DNA from: Bog-793 sp963803025
GTDB lineage: Bacteria > Actinomycetota > Acidimicrobiia > Acidimicrobiales > Bog-793
Length of the DNA: 57,351 nt
Assembly (NCBI GenBank): GCA_963803025.1
Contig: CAWDKZ010000023.1
Span: 1-57,351, forward strand
Reading direction: 5' to 3'
Shown piece by piece: positions 8,913 through 18,302 of this stretch. Made by a program: the position numbers and the translations under genes. Position 1 is the stretch's first letter. Each line of letters begins with the position of its first letter. A model generated the notes under the pieces. It searched no databases. It was not told where the DNA came from and saw only the letters and a program-made list of their open reading frames with translations.

Positions 8913-10346
8913 TTGACCGACGCCACGCAGGTCCGATCGCGCTCGGAACCCGGTGACGCCCGGCACGCGGTCGCTCGACTGCGCGGGACCTACCTGAGCG
9001 GCACGACCCGTCCGTTGTCGTGGCGGCGCGAGCAGCTCGCCCGTCTGCGCCGACTCGTTACCGCCGGCGAGTCGCAGCTCACGAGGGCTCTTGCCGCCGA
9101 CCTCGGCAAACCCGGGCTCGAGGGCTGGTTGACGGATCTCGCCTTTGTCACGAGCGAGATCGACTACACGACGCGTCACCTCGGCCGGTGGATGCGTGAC
9201 GAGCGCGTACGGGTGCCGCTCGCACTGAGACCCGACCGGGCGCGCATCGTGCATGAACCGCTCGGGGTCGTGCTCGTCGTCGCACCCTGGAACTACCCGG
9301 TCCAGCTCTCGCTCGCCCCGGCGGTCGGTGCGCTCGCGGCGGGCAATTGCGTCGTGATCAAACCGTCCGAGCTCGCCCCCGAGACGTCGGGCGCGCTCGC
9401 CGCGCTTGCGACCGAACACCTCGACAGTGACGCGGTCGCAGTGCTCGAGGGCGGGCCAGAGGTCGTCCACGCCGCACTCGACAGCGGTGTCGACCATGTG
9501 CTGTTCAGCGGGGGTGAATCGACGGGCCGGCTCGTGATGCAGGCCGCGGCACGGACGTTGACCCCGGTGACGCTCGAACTCGGCGGGAAGAATCCGGCGA
9601 TCGTCGTGGCCGACGCGGACATCCCCGTCGCGGCGCGCCGGATCGCCTGGGGGCGCTATCTCAACGCCGGCCAGACCTGCGTGTCGCCCGACTACGTGCT
9701 CGTCGAGCGGCGGGTCGCAGAACGATTTGTCGGCGCGCTGAAGGCAGCGATCAACAAATTCTACGGTTCCGATCCCGTGTCGAGTCCGGACTTCGCGCGG
9801 ATCGTCAACGACCGCCACTTCGCGCGACTCGCCGGGTTGCTCGCGAGTCACGGTGGTGAGGTCGTGCTAGGAGGTGCGACGGACCCGGCGACGCGATTCA
9901 TCGCCCCGACGGTCGTGCGCAATCCGTCATGGGATTCACCGCTCATGGCGGAGGAGATCTTCGGCCCCATCTTGGCGGTCGTCGACGTCGACGATCTCGA
10001 GGACGCGTTCCGTCTCATCGCCACGCGCCCCGATCCGCTCGCGCTCTACATCTTCTCCTCGAAGCGGCGCACGGTGCGCGAGGTCATTCGTCGGACCCGT
10101 TCGGGCGGAGTCTGCGTCAACGGGACCGCGCTGCAGATCGGCGTGCCGCAGCTGCCTTTCGGCGGTATCGGTCACTCCGGGACGGGCGCCTACCACGGCA
10201 AGGCGGGATTCGAACGGTTGAGCCATCGCCGCGGCGTGCTCGTTCGTCCACGGCACGTCGACGTGCGTGTCCTGTATCCGCCATATCGGCCGGCGAAGAT
10301 CCGCTTGCTGCGGCTCGCCGAGCGGTGGTCCAAGCCGAACAGCTGA
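8913..10346 (+). CDS. Aldehyde dehydrogenase (class 3-like)
   Basis: An NAD(P)-dependent aldehyde dehydrogenase of about 477 residues, oxidising aldehydes to acids. Visible are the N-terminal LxxLRRLV segment, the cofactor-site PWNYPVQLSL and VIKPSELAPETS, the general-base glutamate in TLELGGKNP and the nucleophile Cys in GQTCVSPDYVLV. The C-terminal FGGIGHSGTGAYHGKAGFE matches the short class 3 (fatty aldehyde) type, and the tail ILRLAERW-like segment is basic and hydrophobic. The frame is open back to 8826. I use TTG 8913, just before the conserved region; GTG 8865 is an alternative and neither has a strong ribosome-binding site. It diverges from the persulfide dioxygenase and converges with the DUF3048 gene, only 30 bases apart. 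Confidence 0.88.
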   Translation: MTDATQVRSRSEPGDARHAVARLRGTYLSGTTRPLSWRREQLARLRRLVTAGESQLTRALAADLGKPGLEGWLTDLAFVTSEIDYTTRHLGRWMRDERVRVPLALRPDRARIVHEPLGVVLVVAPWNYPVQLSLAPAVGALAAGNCVVIKPSELAPETSGALAALATEHLDSDAVAVLEGGPEVVHAALDSGVDHVLFSGGESTGRLVMQAAARTLTPVTLELGGKNPAIVVADADIPVAARRIAWGRYLNAGQTCVSPDYVLVERRVAERFVGALKAAINKFYGSDPVSSPDFARIVNDRHFARLAGLLASHGGEVVLGGATDPATRFIAPTVVRNPSWDSPLMAEEIFGPILAVVDVDDLEDAFRLIATRPDPLALYIFSSKRRTVREVIRRTRSGGVCVNGTALQIGVPQLPFGGIGHSGTGAYHGKAGFERLSHRRGVLVRPRHVDVRVLYPPYRPAKIRLLRLAERWSKPNS

Positions 10347-10376
10347 GCTCGCGGCGGCGGCGCGCCGGTGTCGCGA

Positions 10377-11495
10377 CTAGGGCGTGATCGTGATGGCGCC
10401 GGGGAGCTTCGCCGTCGTGTCGAGGACGAACTCCACCCACGTCCGGCCCGGTTGGAGCCCGACGGACTGGCCGCCCACCGACGTGTAGGTCGTCCGCGAG
10501 GTGAGCGAGGCGCGGTGCCAGGTCACGGCGATTTCTTTGCCGTTGCGCAGTACCCAGCCCGAGCCCGTCCCGACGGTCTGGCTCTCGACGTCGCCGGAGT
10601 GGGCCTGGGGATCTTCGTTGTACGGCCCAAGGGAGTAGCGGACGACCTGGACGATGATGTTCGTCGTCGATACCGGCTGGCCGGTGAGGGCGTCGACGTC
10701 CGTCGTGCCGGCATAGGTGTGGACCCACAGGCCGGTGGAAGGATCCCACTTCCAGATGACGTCGGTTCCTTGGGAGAAGTTGATCGCGAGCGCAGAGGCG
10801 GGTTTGGCCCCCGTCGGCAGGGACGCGGTGTACGTGAAGATCGGTTGCGGCACCGGACGGGCCGGGAAGAGTTTCCACAGGGCCGACGTTGACGAATAGG
10901 TCGCGTCGGGCATCGTGCGATTCGGGTTCTGATGGTACGCGCCGTAGCGGACGAACTCGTTGGCGTTGTCGATGAACGGCAGCGAGGCGATGGCACTCTG
11001 GTTGGGTTGGATGCCACCGGCGTACGCGAGCTCGGCGTGGGAGAACACCTCGAGCACGTGCCAGTCGATCCAGCGGACCGACCGGATCGGACCGACCTCG
11101 GAGGCGTCGTTGCACTGGAAGACTGCGAGATAGCGCTGGATCCCGCCTTCGGCGGGCGTGTCGTAGACGACGTCGGCCTCATTGAGCCCGCTCTGGGGAC
11201 GGGCTGCCACCTCGTTGCCGATCTTCACGGCGAGCGGCTCACGTTGCGGTGCGGCCCCACCCGGTGCCGGCAGGCCCGTGAGCGGACAGTTCTTCGACGG
11301 TGGCGTCGCCGCGGTCTGCTTCCGACCGCTCGTGGCACGCGGGCCGTTGTTCTGTGTGACGACGAGCGTCACCACCGCCGCGATGACGACCACAACGATG
11401 ATCCCGGCCGCGAGGACGGGGCCCTTGCGCAGGCTCCGCACGTAGGCGCGCAAGCTCATCTGGCGACGGCGCGACTTCTGAAGGTGAGCCGGCAC
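10377..11495 (-). CDS. DUF3048 (YerB-like) membrane-anchored extracellular protein
   Basis: A 372-residue protein of the DUF3048 family (YerB of Bacillus is a member; biochemical role unknown). A basic N-terminus precedes one membrane segment (GPVLAAGIIVVVVIAAVVTLVV), and the rest should face outward. The hallmark region ARPQSGLNEADVVYDTPAEG is followed by GPIRSVRWIDWHVLEVFSHA. I chose GTG 11495 because a -10 hexamer TACCGT (complement of 11503-11508) ends exactly seven bases before it, as in a leaderless mRNA; ATG 11459 is the alternative. It converges with the aldehyde dehydrogenase. Downstream partners are not evident. Confidence 0.82.
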   Translation of the reverse strand: MPAHLQKSRRRQMSLRAYVRSLRKGPVLAAGIIVVVVIAAVVTLVVTQNNGPRATSGRKQTAATPPSKNCPLTGLPAPGGAAPQREPLAVKIGNEVAARPQSGLNEADVVYDTPAEGGIQRYLAVFQCNDASEVGPIRSVRWIDWHVLEVFSHAELAYAGGIQPNQSAIASLPFIDNANEFVRYGAYHQNPNRTMPDATYSSTSALWKLFPARPVPQPIFTYTASLPTGAKPASALAINFSQGTDVIWKWDPSTGLWVHTYAGTTDVDALTGQPVSTTNIIVQVVRYSLGPYNEDPQAHSGDVESQTVGTGSGWVLRNGKEIAVTWHRASLTSRTTYTSVGGQSVGLQPGRTWVEFVLDTTAKLPGAITITP

Positions 11496-11502
11496 GGGTT
11501 GC

Positions 11503-11508
11503 ACGGTA
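11503..11508 (-). promoter_or_regulatory. -10 hexamer of a leaderless promoter (DUF3048 gene)
   Basis: TACCGT on the minus strand, followed by seven bases and then an in-frame GTG. The same layout recurs before at least four other genes here, which supports both the promoter and the start codon. Confidence 0.5.
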
Positions 11509-11611
11509 GCGCCTCGTGTGCGGCTGGTGGTGGCAAGGGAAGGCCGCACGCCCCGACGTCATGGCGCACGGGAAGCCGCTCGAGCATGGCCGTCTGCCGT
11601 CCGGCGAGGGA

Positions 11612-12727
11612 CTAGGCGAGCGCCTCGTCGAGTTCGATGTGGTCGAGGCCATGCGCTTCGGCGACGGGGACCGACACGAGGCGGCCGCCGACCGCGTTGA
11701 GACCGAACGCCAACGCGCGGTTCTCGCGCATCGCCTCCCGCCAACCGAGAGCGGCGATCGCCATCGCGTAGGGGAGCGTCGCGTTCGTGAGCGCGTGGGT
11801 CGAGGTGTGCGGCACCGCGCCGGGCATGTTGGCGACGCAGTAGAAGACCGAGTCGTGGACGCGGAACGTCGGGTCCGAGTGCGTGGTCGGCCGGGTCGAC
11901 TCGAAACAGCCGCCTTGGTCGACCGAGATGTCGACGAGGACCGAGCCGGGCAGCATCGCCGCGACGAGTTTGTCGCTCACGAGCCGGGGCGTCCTCGCCC
12001 CGACGACGAGGACAGCGCCGACGACGAGGTCGGCGCGAAGGCAGGCGTCCTCGATGACGTGTTCGCTCGTCGCGAGCGTCGTGAGCCGACCCTGGTAAAT
12101 GTCGTCGAGAGCGGCGAGCCGGGCCAGGTCGCGATCGATCGCGACCACCTCGGCGTGCATGCCGACGGCGATCGCGGCGGCGTTCGATCCGGCGACACCG
12201 GCGCCGATCACGACGACACGGCCCGGGCGGACACCCGGGACACCGCTCAGCAGCACACCCCGGCCCCCGGCGGGACGCTGGAGATGCGCCGCACCAGCGA
12301 TCGTTGCCATGCGACCGGCGATCTCGCTCATCGGAGCGAGAAGCGGGAGCGACCCGTTCGGCAGCCGAACCGTCTCGTAGGCGATCGCGGTCGTCCGGCT
12401 GTCGAGGATCGCCTGGGTGCAAGCGCGCTCCGCGGCGAGGTGAAGGTAGGTGAACAGGACGAGCCCCTCGCGCAGGCGTCCGAACTCCTCCGCGATCGGT
12501 TCTTTCACCTTGCACACCAGCTCGGACTCGGCCCAGAGCTCGACCGGGTCGGTGATGATCTTGGCTCCGACCCGGGCGTAGTCCTCGTCAGGGAGGGACG
12601 ACCCGTCCCCGGCCAGGTGCTCGACGAGAACGGTGTGACCCCCGGCGACGAGCTCGCGCACTCCCGCAGGGGTCATCGCGACCCGGTACTCGCTCTCCTT
12701 CAGCTCCCGAGGTACGCCGACACGCAT
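11612..12727 (-). CDS. ald: Alanine dehydrogenase
   Basis: A 371-residue NAD-dependent alanine dehydrogenase, interconverting L-alanine and pyruvate plus ammonia. The N-terminus MRVGVPRELKESEYRVAMTP is the family signature; conserved points include K72-like VCKVKEP, the SEIAGRMA segment with the catalytic-region residues, the Rossmann motif VVVIGAGVAGSNAA, and the C-terminal NMPGAVPHTSTHALTN. The length matches the family. Start ATG 12727 has AGGAG five bases upstream; a GTG six bases earlier overlaps that site. It is probably monocistronic. A role in nitrogen assimilation or NADH recycling under low oxygen is known for the family; nothing in this sequence decides between them. Confidence 0.93.
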   Translation of the reverse strand: MRVGVPRELKESEYRVAMTPAGVRELVAGGHTVLVEHLAGDGSSLPDEDYARVGAKIITDPVELWAESELVCKVKEPIAEEFGRLREGLVLFTYLHLAAERACTQAILDSRTTAIAYETVRLPNGSLPLLAPMSEIAGRMATIAGAAHLQRPAGGRGVLLSGVPGVRPGRVVVIGAGVAGSNAAAIAVGMHAEVVAIDRDLARLAALDDIYQGRLTTLATSEHVIEDACLRADLVVGAVLVVGARTPRLVSDKLVAAMLPGSVLVDISVDQGGCFESTRPTTHSDPTFRVHDSVFYCVANMPGAVPHTSTHALTNATLPYAMAIAALGWREAMRENRALAFGLNAVGGRLVSVPVAEAHGLDHIELDEALA

Positions 12728-12823
12728 GGTCACTCCTGACCCCGACCAGCCTGCATCGTGCCAGGGGCCACTGGGCGCGGCAAGTAACGACGGCTTTCGA
12801 GCCCCGTTCGTCCGTCGTGGGGA

Positions 12824-15304
12824 TTAGGGCTTTGCGTCGAGCGCTTCGAACAGGGCCCGCGTCTCGATCGACGGTTCGCCGGCACCGAGGCGTTCGAGGG
12901 CGCGTTCGAGCTCGACGAATGCCCCACGGACACCGTCGACGTCGTTCTCGGCTCTCGCGACCGCCATCTGGTCCCGGGCGAGGATCTCGGAGTTCGGGTC
13001 GGCCGACCGGCCTCGCCCGATCGCCCAGCGCGCGAGGTCGATGCGATCGGAGGCGAGCGCGAGCGCGGCGAGGTGGTGGGCGCCGTCGACGATCTCGGCG
13101 ACGATCGACTCGTCGAGCGCCTCGGCGCCGAACCACGCGTAACCGGCCGTGACGCCTCCGAGCGGCGATCCTTCGACGAGCTCGAGCGCCCCGACGAGGA
13201 GGTCCTCAGCGACGGCGGGCTCGGCGAACGGGGCGCAGGCGAGGGCACGACGGGCGCGCAGCGCGTCACAGGTAACCGAGGGGTCGAGCACGAGTTCGTC
13301 CCGACGCCGGACGAGAAGGGCGCGTCCTCCTGGGCCGCGGCCGAGGACAGCGCGCGCCGCGCTGGCGACGTGTTCGGTCCGAGCTCGGCGGGTGGGGCGC
13401 TCGGAACGGGCGAAGAGAGCGTCCGCGACCGTCTCGACCGACGCTTCTCCGTCGTGGAGCGCGAGGAACGCGATGAGCTCGACGGTTCGGGCGGCGTCCC
13501 GGTCGCACGGTTCTCGGCGCAGTCCGACGACGACCGGCTCGGGCCGGAGGAGGCGCAGCTCGATCGGTCCCGCGACGGGGACCGCGCTGAGCCGAGCGCG
13601 GTCCGTCGCGAGCCCGGAACGGATCGGCACCACGGTGGCAGGGCGACGCGCCTCAGCGAGAAGTCCGTCGAGGAGGGCGAACTGTCCGGTCGACGGTGTG
13701 ACCGCACTGAGCTCGATCCCGTAGGGCAAGAGAACCGCGCGGTCCGGCTCGACGACGAGCCGCTCCGTGCCCCGCCCACCGGCCGCGACGATGCCGGCGA
13801 CCGCGGTGGCGGCGGCAAGCACACGTTCGCACTCGGGGCCGGTCGCCGCGCGGCCGACGACGACGAGAGGCTCGTGCCGCCAGCGATCGACGAGCCCCGA
13901 AGCCATCAGCGGGTCGTCTTCGGCGCCGAGGATCTCGAGCGCGGCCGTTGTCGACGAGCTCAGCTGGTAGCACTGCTCGTCGGCTGGTGGGGGATCGATC
14001 CCGACGAGCTCGACGGCGAGCTCGTCGGCCCACGGCACGGTGCGCAGCGACGCGACGATCGCGTGGAGCGTCCGGTCGACGGGCCCGTCGTCGCCCGTTA
14101 TCCCGAGCCGTCGACCGCGACCGAGGACGAGCAGGTACGAGGCATGTTCGTCGTCGCCGAGGGGTACGAGGGGTTGGACGAAGCGGCCGCAGTCTGCGGA
14201 GAAAGGTTCGAAGTCGTCGGGCTCCACCGTTGTGTCGAGCACCCACCAGTGACCGGCGCGGCGGGAAAGGAAGGGCCAGGGTGCCTCGGGCCGCGCGTCG
14301 GCGAGCAGGAACTCGATCCCGTCCGGGCCGGCGCGCACGAGACGGACGTTCGGTGGCTCCGCGTCCTGGTCGTGGACGAGCCGCCAGAGCAGGCGATTCG
14401 CGAAGTCGATCCAGTCGATAAGGGGCGCCTCGGCGAAGGGCTCAAGGGCAACCCGGGTGTCACCCACGAGGGGTGCGGCCGGCACGCGGCGTTCGCCGAG
14501 CCGGCGGGCGCTCGATCCGGCGCGACGCAGGTTGCGGACCCGGCGCGCGAGGGCACAGGTCGTGACGACGCCCAACCCGAGAAGGGTCAGTTCGGCGAGG
14601 CGTCGGTCGAGCGAGGAGGTCGCCGGCGAAGGCGCGACGAGGGCCCGCGAAGCGGCCAGCGACGACGAGTCGGAGCGGGCCGGCAGGTCGAGGCGCCAAC
14701 CGGGTCGCAACCGCACCGGGTCGAGCATCCGCGCCCCGTCGGCCTGGAGGTGACCGAGGTTCAGGTGGGCGAGCAGGGGCCAGTCGTCGACGCATCCCGT
14801 CGTCCGTGCGGCGACATCGGCGAGGCATTCGTGCTGTTCGACGATCACCGTCGTTCGCGTCTGGCGGGTCGGATGGTCGACTGGCGCCGGTTGGGGACGG
14901 ACACGTGGGCGCGCTGGCGCCGCAGCGACGGAGGACGGCGGGAGGTGCGACGAACTGGAGGCCCCGAGTGAGGTCCCTGCCATGGCGAGAAGGATGAGTC
15001 CGGCGATCGCCGTCGCCCAGCGCGCCGACCAGGAACTCGTGTCGATCGTTTCGTGGCGGCGGAGCGCGCCGCAGACCTCCCGGACGAGATTCGCCGTTGC
15101 GAGCGCCCACACGATCCCGACAACGGCGATGACGAGGTGGGCCCAGGTCGAAACGGACCTTGTGACCTCGAGGCGCCACAGGTGCTCGGGCAAGGGGGTG
15201 ACGAACCAGAGGCGGGCGAGTGCCATTGGCACGCCGACGACGAGGACCGCGGCCTTCGCCAGCGCGGTGAGACCCGCGCCGAGCGCGGCACGTGGAGCGC
15301 TCAT
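12824..15304 (-). CDS. Membrane-bound LysM/BTAD (SARP-like) regulator
   Basis: An 826-residue membrane protein with a DNA-binding-type tail. Three membrane segments (about 13-33, 55-73, 97-115) lead to a Pro/Ser linker and a LysM-like domain (about 151-208: VIVEQHECLADVAARTTG, then LRPGWRLDLP). A fourth segment (about 237-254) returns the chain to the cytoplasm. After a middle region lies a winged-helix-like part (from about 570: ELIAFLALHDGEASVETVAD) and a bacterial transcriptional activator (BTAD) helical repeat at the end. By topology LysM is outside and the regulator part inside, suggesting a one-piece sensor of cell-wall material. Start ATG 15304 overlaps the upstream stop (ATGA), so it is translationally coupled to the gene at 15301-16056. 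Target genes are unknown. Confidence 0.75.
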   Translation of the reverse strand: MSAPRAALGAGLTALAKAAVLVVGVPMALARLWFVTPLPEHLWRLEVTRSVSTWAHLVIAVVGIVWALATANLVREVCGALRRHETIDTSSWSARWATAIAGLILLAMAGTSLGASSSSHLPPSSVAAAPARPRVRPQPAPVDHPTRQTRTTVIVEQHECLADVAARTTGCVDDWPLLAHLNLGHLQADGARMLDPVRLRPGWRLDLPARSDSSSLAASRALVAPSPATSSLDRRLAELTLLGLGVVTTCALARRVRNLRRAGSSARRLGERRVPAAPLVGDTRVALEPFAEAPLIDWIDFANRLLWRLVHDQDAEPPNVRLVRAGPDGIEFLLADARPEAPWPFLSRRAGHWWVLDTTVEPDDFEPFSADCGRFVQPLVPLGDDEHASYLLVLGRGRRLGITGDDGPVDRTLHAIVASLRTVPWADELAVELVGIDPPPADEQCYQLSSSTTAALEILGAEDDPLMASGLVDRWRHEPLVVVGRAATGPECERVLAAATAVAGIVAAGGRGTERLVVEPDRAVLLPYGIELSAVTPSTGQFALLDGLLAEARRPATVVPIRSGLATDRARLSAVPVAGPIELRLLRPEPVVVGLRREPCDRDAARTVELIAFLALHDGEASVETVADALFARSERPTRRARTEHVASAARAVLGRGPGGRALLVRRRDELVLDPSVTCDALRARRALACAPFAEPAVAEDLLVGALELVEGSPLGGVTAGYAWFGAEALDESIVAEIVDGAHHLAALALASDRIDLARWAIGRGRSADPNSEILARDQMAVARAENDVDGVRGAFVELERALERLGAGEPSIETRALFEALDAKP

Positions 15305-16056
15305 GGCGCGCCCGCAGCGGTCGGATTCGCCGGAGGGACGCGAACGTCCAGGGTGTAGGGCACGGGCCCGTGCTGGCCTGGGCCGAAGGCGATCGAGACC
15401 GTGCACGAGCCGGGGCGACCGGCAACGACGAGGGAGATGCCGTGGGTGCCGGCGCCGGAGGTGACGGCTTGTCCGCAACCGAGTGTCATCTCGAGCGCCT
15501 CGCCGCCACTCCAGAGCGCGCGCACCGAGGCGGTCCCGCTCGGCGAGGCGAACGGGAAGGTGGTGGCGATGTCATCGGGATAGCGCAGCACGCCGGACAG
15601 TCCCGACGTCGTCGCGGCGGGCGGGGCGCCGCCCTGCGGACTCGAGACGCGTGAGGTCGAACTGGGCGTCGTCGAGGCGGGCGCGGTCGAAGGGGTCGGG
15701 GTGACCGCAGTGGTCGGCACGGGATGCACGGCCGTCAGCTTCGGGTGCGGCCGAGCGTGTCGGTGCGGCCGGCCCGATGCCGTCAGCCTCCTCGACGGTG
15801 TCGTCTTCGGTGACGAGGTGACGTGCTGGCGGGAGTGTGTGGTCGTCGCGACGCGACCTATCGGAGCCACGGACTCCCGGGCCACGAGGGTGAGCGCGGT
15901 CGCGACGACGAGGCCGAGCGCGACCCAGGCGACGAGGTCGTGTCGGCGCCGCGGAGTCGTCGTCCCGGGTGGTGACACGGAATCCGTCGGCAAGACCGTC
16001 GGGTCCGGCGTCCGGCCACCTCGTCGGATTCGATCTCTGTCTGGCGCGAGCGGCAC
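15301..16056 (-). CDS. Membrane-anchored extracytoplasmic protein, partner of the BTAD regulator
   Basis: A 251-residue protein with a basic cytoplasmic head, one membrane segment (DLVAWVALGLVVATALTLVA, about 40-59), then a long Thr/Ser/Pro-rich linker (to about 155) and a C-terminal domain outside (GVLRYPDDIATTFPFASPSG onward) with two cysteines, in GCGQAV and SCTVS, that may pair. I do not recognise the family. Start GTG 16056 has AAAGGTGG about five bases upstream. Its stop codon overlaps the start of the BTAD regulator (ATGA), so the two are made together; an outer sensing or anchoring role for the pair is inference. Confidence 0.7.
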   Translation of the reverse strand: MPLAPDRDRIRRGGRTPDPTVLPTDSVSPPGTTTPRRRHDLVAWVALGLVVATALTLVARESVAPIGRVATTTHSRQHVTSSPKTTPSRRLTASGRPHRHARPHPKLTAVHPVPTTAVTPTPSTAPASTTPSSTSRVSSPQGGAPPAATTSGLSGVLRYPDDIATTFPFASPSGTASVRALWSGGEALEMTLGCGQAVTSGAGTHGISLVVAGRPGSCTVSIAFGPGQHGPVPYTLDVRVPPANPTAAGAP

Positions 16057-16283
16057 GGTCCACCTTTGAGGTGAGCGAGCTCATAGTCCCCGCCCGGGCG
16101 CGGACCCGTCGCTACGTTGCGCCCGCGGCATCCCGTTGCACCTCCCGCCGGTGCTCCTCCACCGAACCCTGCCTCCGGGAACAAAGCGGGCCGCGATGCT
16201 GTTGACCACTGGGGTGCTCTGTCGGCTGCGGCGTTCAGCGGCGCCGGAGCGGCAGGGCCGGAACGGACGGGAAGGGCGGTCGC

Positions 16284-17249
16284 GTGCCGGCAGTGACGGT
16301 CGACGACGTGCTTATCCTGCCGCGTCTTGCTGGGATCGACGCCGCGACGAGCGTGGAACGGCCGGTGCGCACGGTGACTGTGGCGCCCCACGGCCTGGAG
16401 GGCGAGGGTTTCCCAGTCCGACGCGCCTTCGCCGGGGTTTCGCAGTCCGAGCTTGACCCGTTCGTCCACATGGACCAGATGGGCGAGGTCGAGTACGCGC
16501 CCGGGGAGCCGAAGGGGACACCCTGGCATCCGCACCGGGGGTTCGAGACGGTCACGTACATGATCGACGGGACGTTCCGCCACCGTGACTCCCATGGCGG
16601 TGGCGGCCTCATCACGAACGGCGACACCCAGTGGATGACGGCGGGCGCGGGGATCCTCCACATCGAGGCCCCGCCGGAGGAGCTCGTCGCGGCCGGCGGG
16701 CTCTTCCACGGGGTCCAGCTTTGGGTGAACCTGCCGTCGGAGGACAAGTGGATCGCGCCGCGGTATCAGGACATCGACCGTGGCGACGTCGCGCTGGTCG
16801 CGTCGCCGGACGGCGGTGCGCTCGTCCGGATCATCGCCGGCGACGTCGGCGGCTTCCGGGGACCGGGCTCGACGCACACGCCGATCAGCCTCGTGCACGC
16901 CACGCTCGAACCCGGGGCGTCGCTCCAGCTTCCCTGGCAGCCCGGTTACAACGCGCTCGCCTACGTGCTGTCCGGGCGGGGCACCGCCTCGAGCGCGGGC
17001 CGGCCGATCGCGACAGGGGAGCTGGCCGTGTTCGGAAGAGGCGACCACCTCGTGATCGCGGCCGACCGGATCCAGGACGGGCACACGCCGCGACTTGACG
17101 TCCTCGTACTCGGCGGCGCGCCGATCGGCGAGCCGGTTGCCTGGTACGGACCGTTCGTCATGAACACCGATGCCGAGATCAGGCAGGCGTTCGAGGACTA
17201 TCGGCACGGCCGCATGGGCGAGATACCGGCGGAGTCGGCCGGGGGCTAA
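16284..17249 (+). CDS. Pirin family protein
   Basis: A 321-residue bicupin of the pirin family. The metal-binding N-terminal cupin shows HPHRGFETVTYMIDG with three candidate ligands, then HRDSHGGGGLITNGDTQWMT and the fourth-ligand region HIEAPPEE. The C-terminal cupin domain follows (PISLVHATLEPGASLQLPWQ). Some pirins act as quercetinases, others as redox-linked regulators; the metal ligands are present, so an enzymatic role is possible, but the substrate cannot be read from sequence. Start is GTG 16284 with GGAAGGGCGG upstream. It diverges from the BTAD regulator pair across a 227-base gap and shares a terminator with the converging phosphofructokinase gene. Confidence 0.88.
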   Translation: MPAVTVDDVLILPRLAGIDAATSVERPVRTVTVAPHGLEGEGFPVRRAFAGVSQSELDPFVHMDQMGEVEYAPGEPKGTPWHPHRGFETVTYMIDGTFRHRDSHGGGGLITNGDTQWMTAGAGILHIEAPPEELVAAGGLFHGVQLWVNLPSEDKWIAPRYQDIDRGDVALVASPDGGALVRIIAGDVGGFRGPGSTHTPISLVHATLEPGASLQLPWQPGYNALAYVLSGRGTASSAGRPIATGELAVFGRGDHLVIAADRIQDGHTPRLDVLVLGGAPIGEPVAWYGPFVMNTDAEIRQAFEDYRHGRMGEIPAESAGG

Positions 17250-17260
17250 TGCCCCCCGGC
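17238..17260. terminator. Bidirectional terminator hairpin
   Basis: GCCGGGGGC (17238-17246) pairs with GCCCCCCGGC (17251-17260) around a TAAT loop that contains the pirin stop codon. It lies between two converging genes whose stops are 22 bases apart and can serve both strands. There is no T-run. Confidence 0.65.
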
Positions 17261-17270
17261 AGGTCGGGAT

Positions 17271-18302
17271 CTAGTCGGTGAAGATGTTGGCGACCCGATC
17301 GATGAGGTCCCGCGGCACGCGTTTCAGCTCGTCGATCGCCGCCGAGAGCGGGACACGTTCGATCTCCTCGGCGTGGAGGGCGACCATCATGCCGAATGCA
17401 CCTTCGTGTGCCGCGTCGACGGCGGCGACGCCGAAGCGGGTTGCCAGCACACGGTCGAACGCCGACGGCGAGCCACCGCGCTGGAGGTCGCCCAGGATGG
17501 TGGCCCGGGTTTCGAAACGAGTCCGGGCTTCGATCTCGCGAGCGACGATGGAGCTGATGCCGCCGAGCCGTTCGTGGTCAAATTGGTCGATCACGACGGG
17601 TGGCAGGTCGATGGTGCCCTTGACGGGCTTGGCGCCCTCGGCGATGACGACGATCGAGGCGAACGGGCCCTTGGCGTGCCGTCGCAGCAGATGGGCGCAG
17701 GTCTCATCGATGTCGAAAGGTTCCTCCGGCGCGATCACGACCGCGGCACCACCGGCCAGTCCGGCGTAGACCGCGATCCAACCGACTTGACGGCCCATCA
17801 CCTCGCAGACGATCACCCGGCCGTGGGACTCCGCGGTCGTGTGGAGGCGGTCGATGGCGTCGACCGCGACCTGGACCGCGGTGTCGAAACCGATCGTGAA
17901 ATCGGTCGCGTTCACGTCGTTGTCGATGGTCTTGGGAATACCGACGACCGGTATCCCGAGGGCGGATACCTCCCGCGTGATGCGGAGCGAGCCGTCGCCA
18001 CCGATGGCGATGAGCGCGTTGATGTGCCGGCGTTCGAGGGTGGCGGCGATCCGGGCTGGGTCGGCCGTGGACTTGAACGGATTGAACCGCGAGGTGGCAA
18101 GGATCGTCCCGCCACGCGGGAGGATCCCGCGACAGGCATCGACATCGAGGGGTATGGCATCGTCTTCCACGACCCCCTGCCAGCCGTAGTGGAACCCGAC
18201 GACGTCGTCCGAGTAGGCGACAGAGGCACGGCGGACGAGCCCTCGGATGGCCGCGTTGAGACCCGGACAGTCACCGCCACCGGTGAGTACTCCTAGGCGC
18301 AA
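17271..18302 (-). CDS. pfkA: 6-phosphofructokinase
   Basis: A 343-residue phosphofructokinase that phosphorylates fructose 6-phosphate to the 1,6-bisphosphate in glycolysis. Visible are the N-terminal GVLTGGGDCPGLNAAIRG, IGGDGSL at 100-106, GIPKTIDNDV at 121-130 and the GFDTAVQVAVDAID and EVMGRQVGW segments. The two donor-choice positions read G104 and K124: Gly104 favours ATP, while Lys124 is usual in pyrophosphate enzymes. This mixed pair is known in actinobacterial group III enzymes that use ATP, so ATP is the better guess. Start TTG 18302 has GGAGG about ten bases upstream. It is probably monocistronic, ending at the shared hairpin. Confidence 0.92.
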   Translation of the reverse strand: MRLGVLTGGGDCPGLNAAIRGLVRRASVAYSDDVVGFHYGWQGVVEDDAIPLDVDACRGILPRGGTILATSRFNPFKSTADPARIAATLERRHINALIAIGGDGSLRITREVSALGIPVVGIPKTIDNDVNATDFTIGFDTAVQVAVDAIDRLHTTAESHGRVIVCEVMGRQVGWIAVYAGLAGGAAVVIAPEEPFDIDETCAHLLRRHAKGPFASIVVIAEGAKPVKGTIDLPPVVIDQFDHERLGGISSIVAREIEARTRFETRATILGDLQRGGSPSAFDRVLATRFGVAAVDAAHEGAFGMMVALHAEEIERVPLSAAIDELKRVPRDLIDRVANIFTD

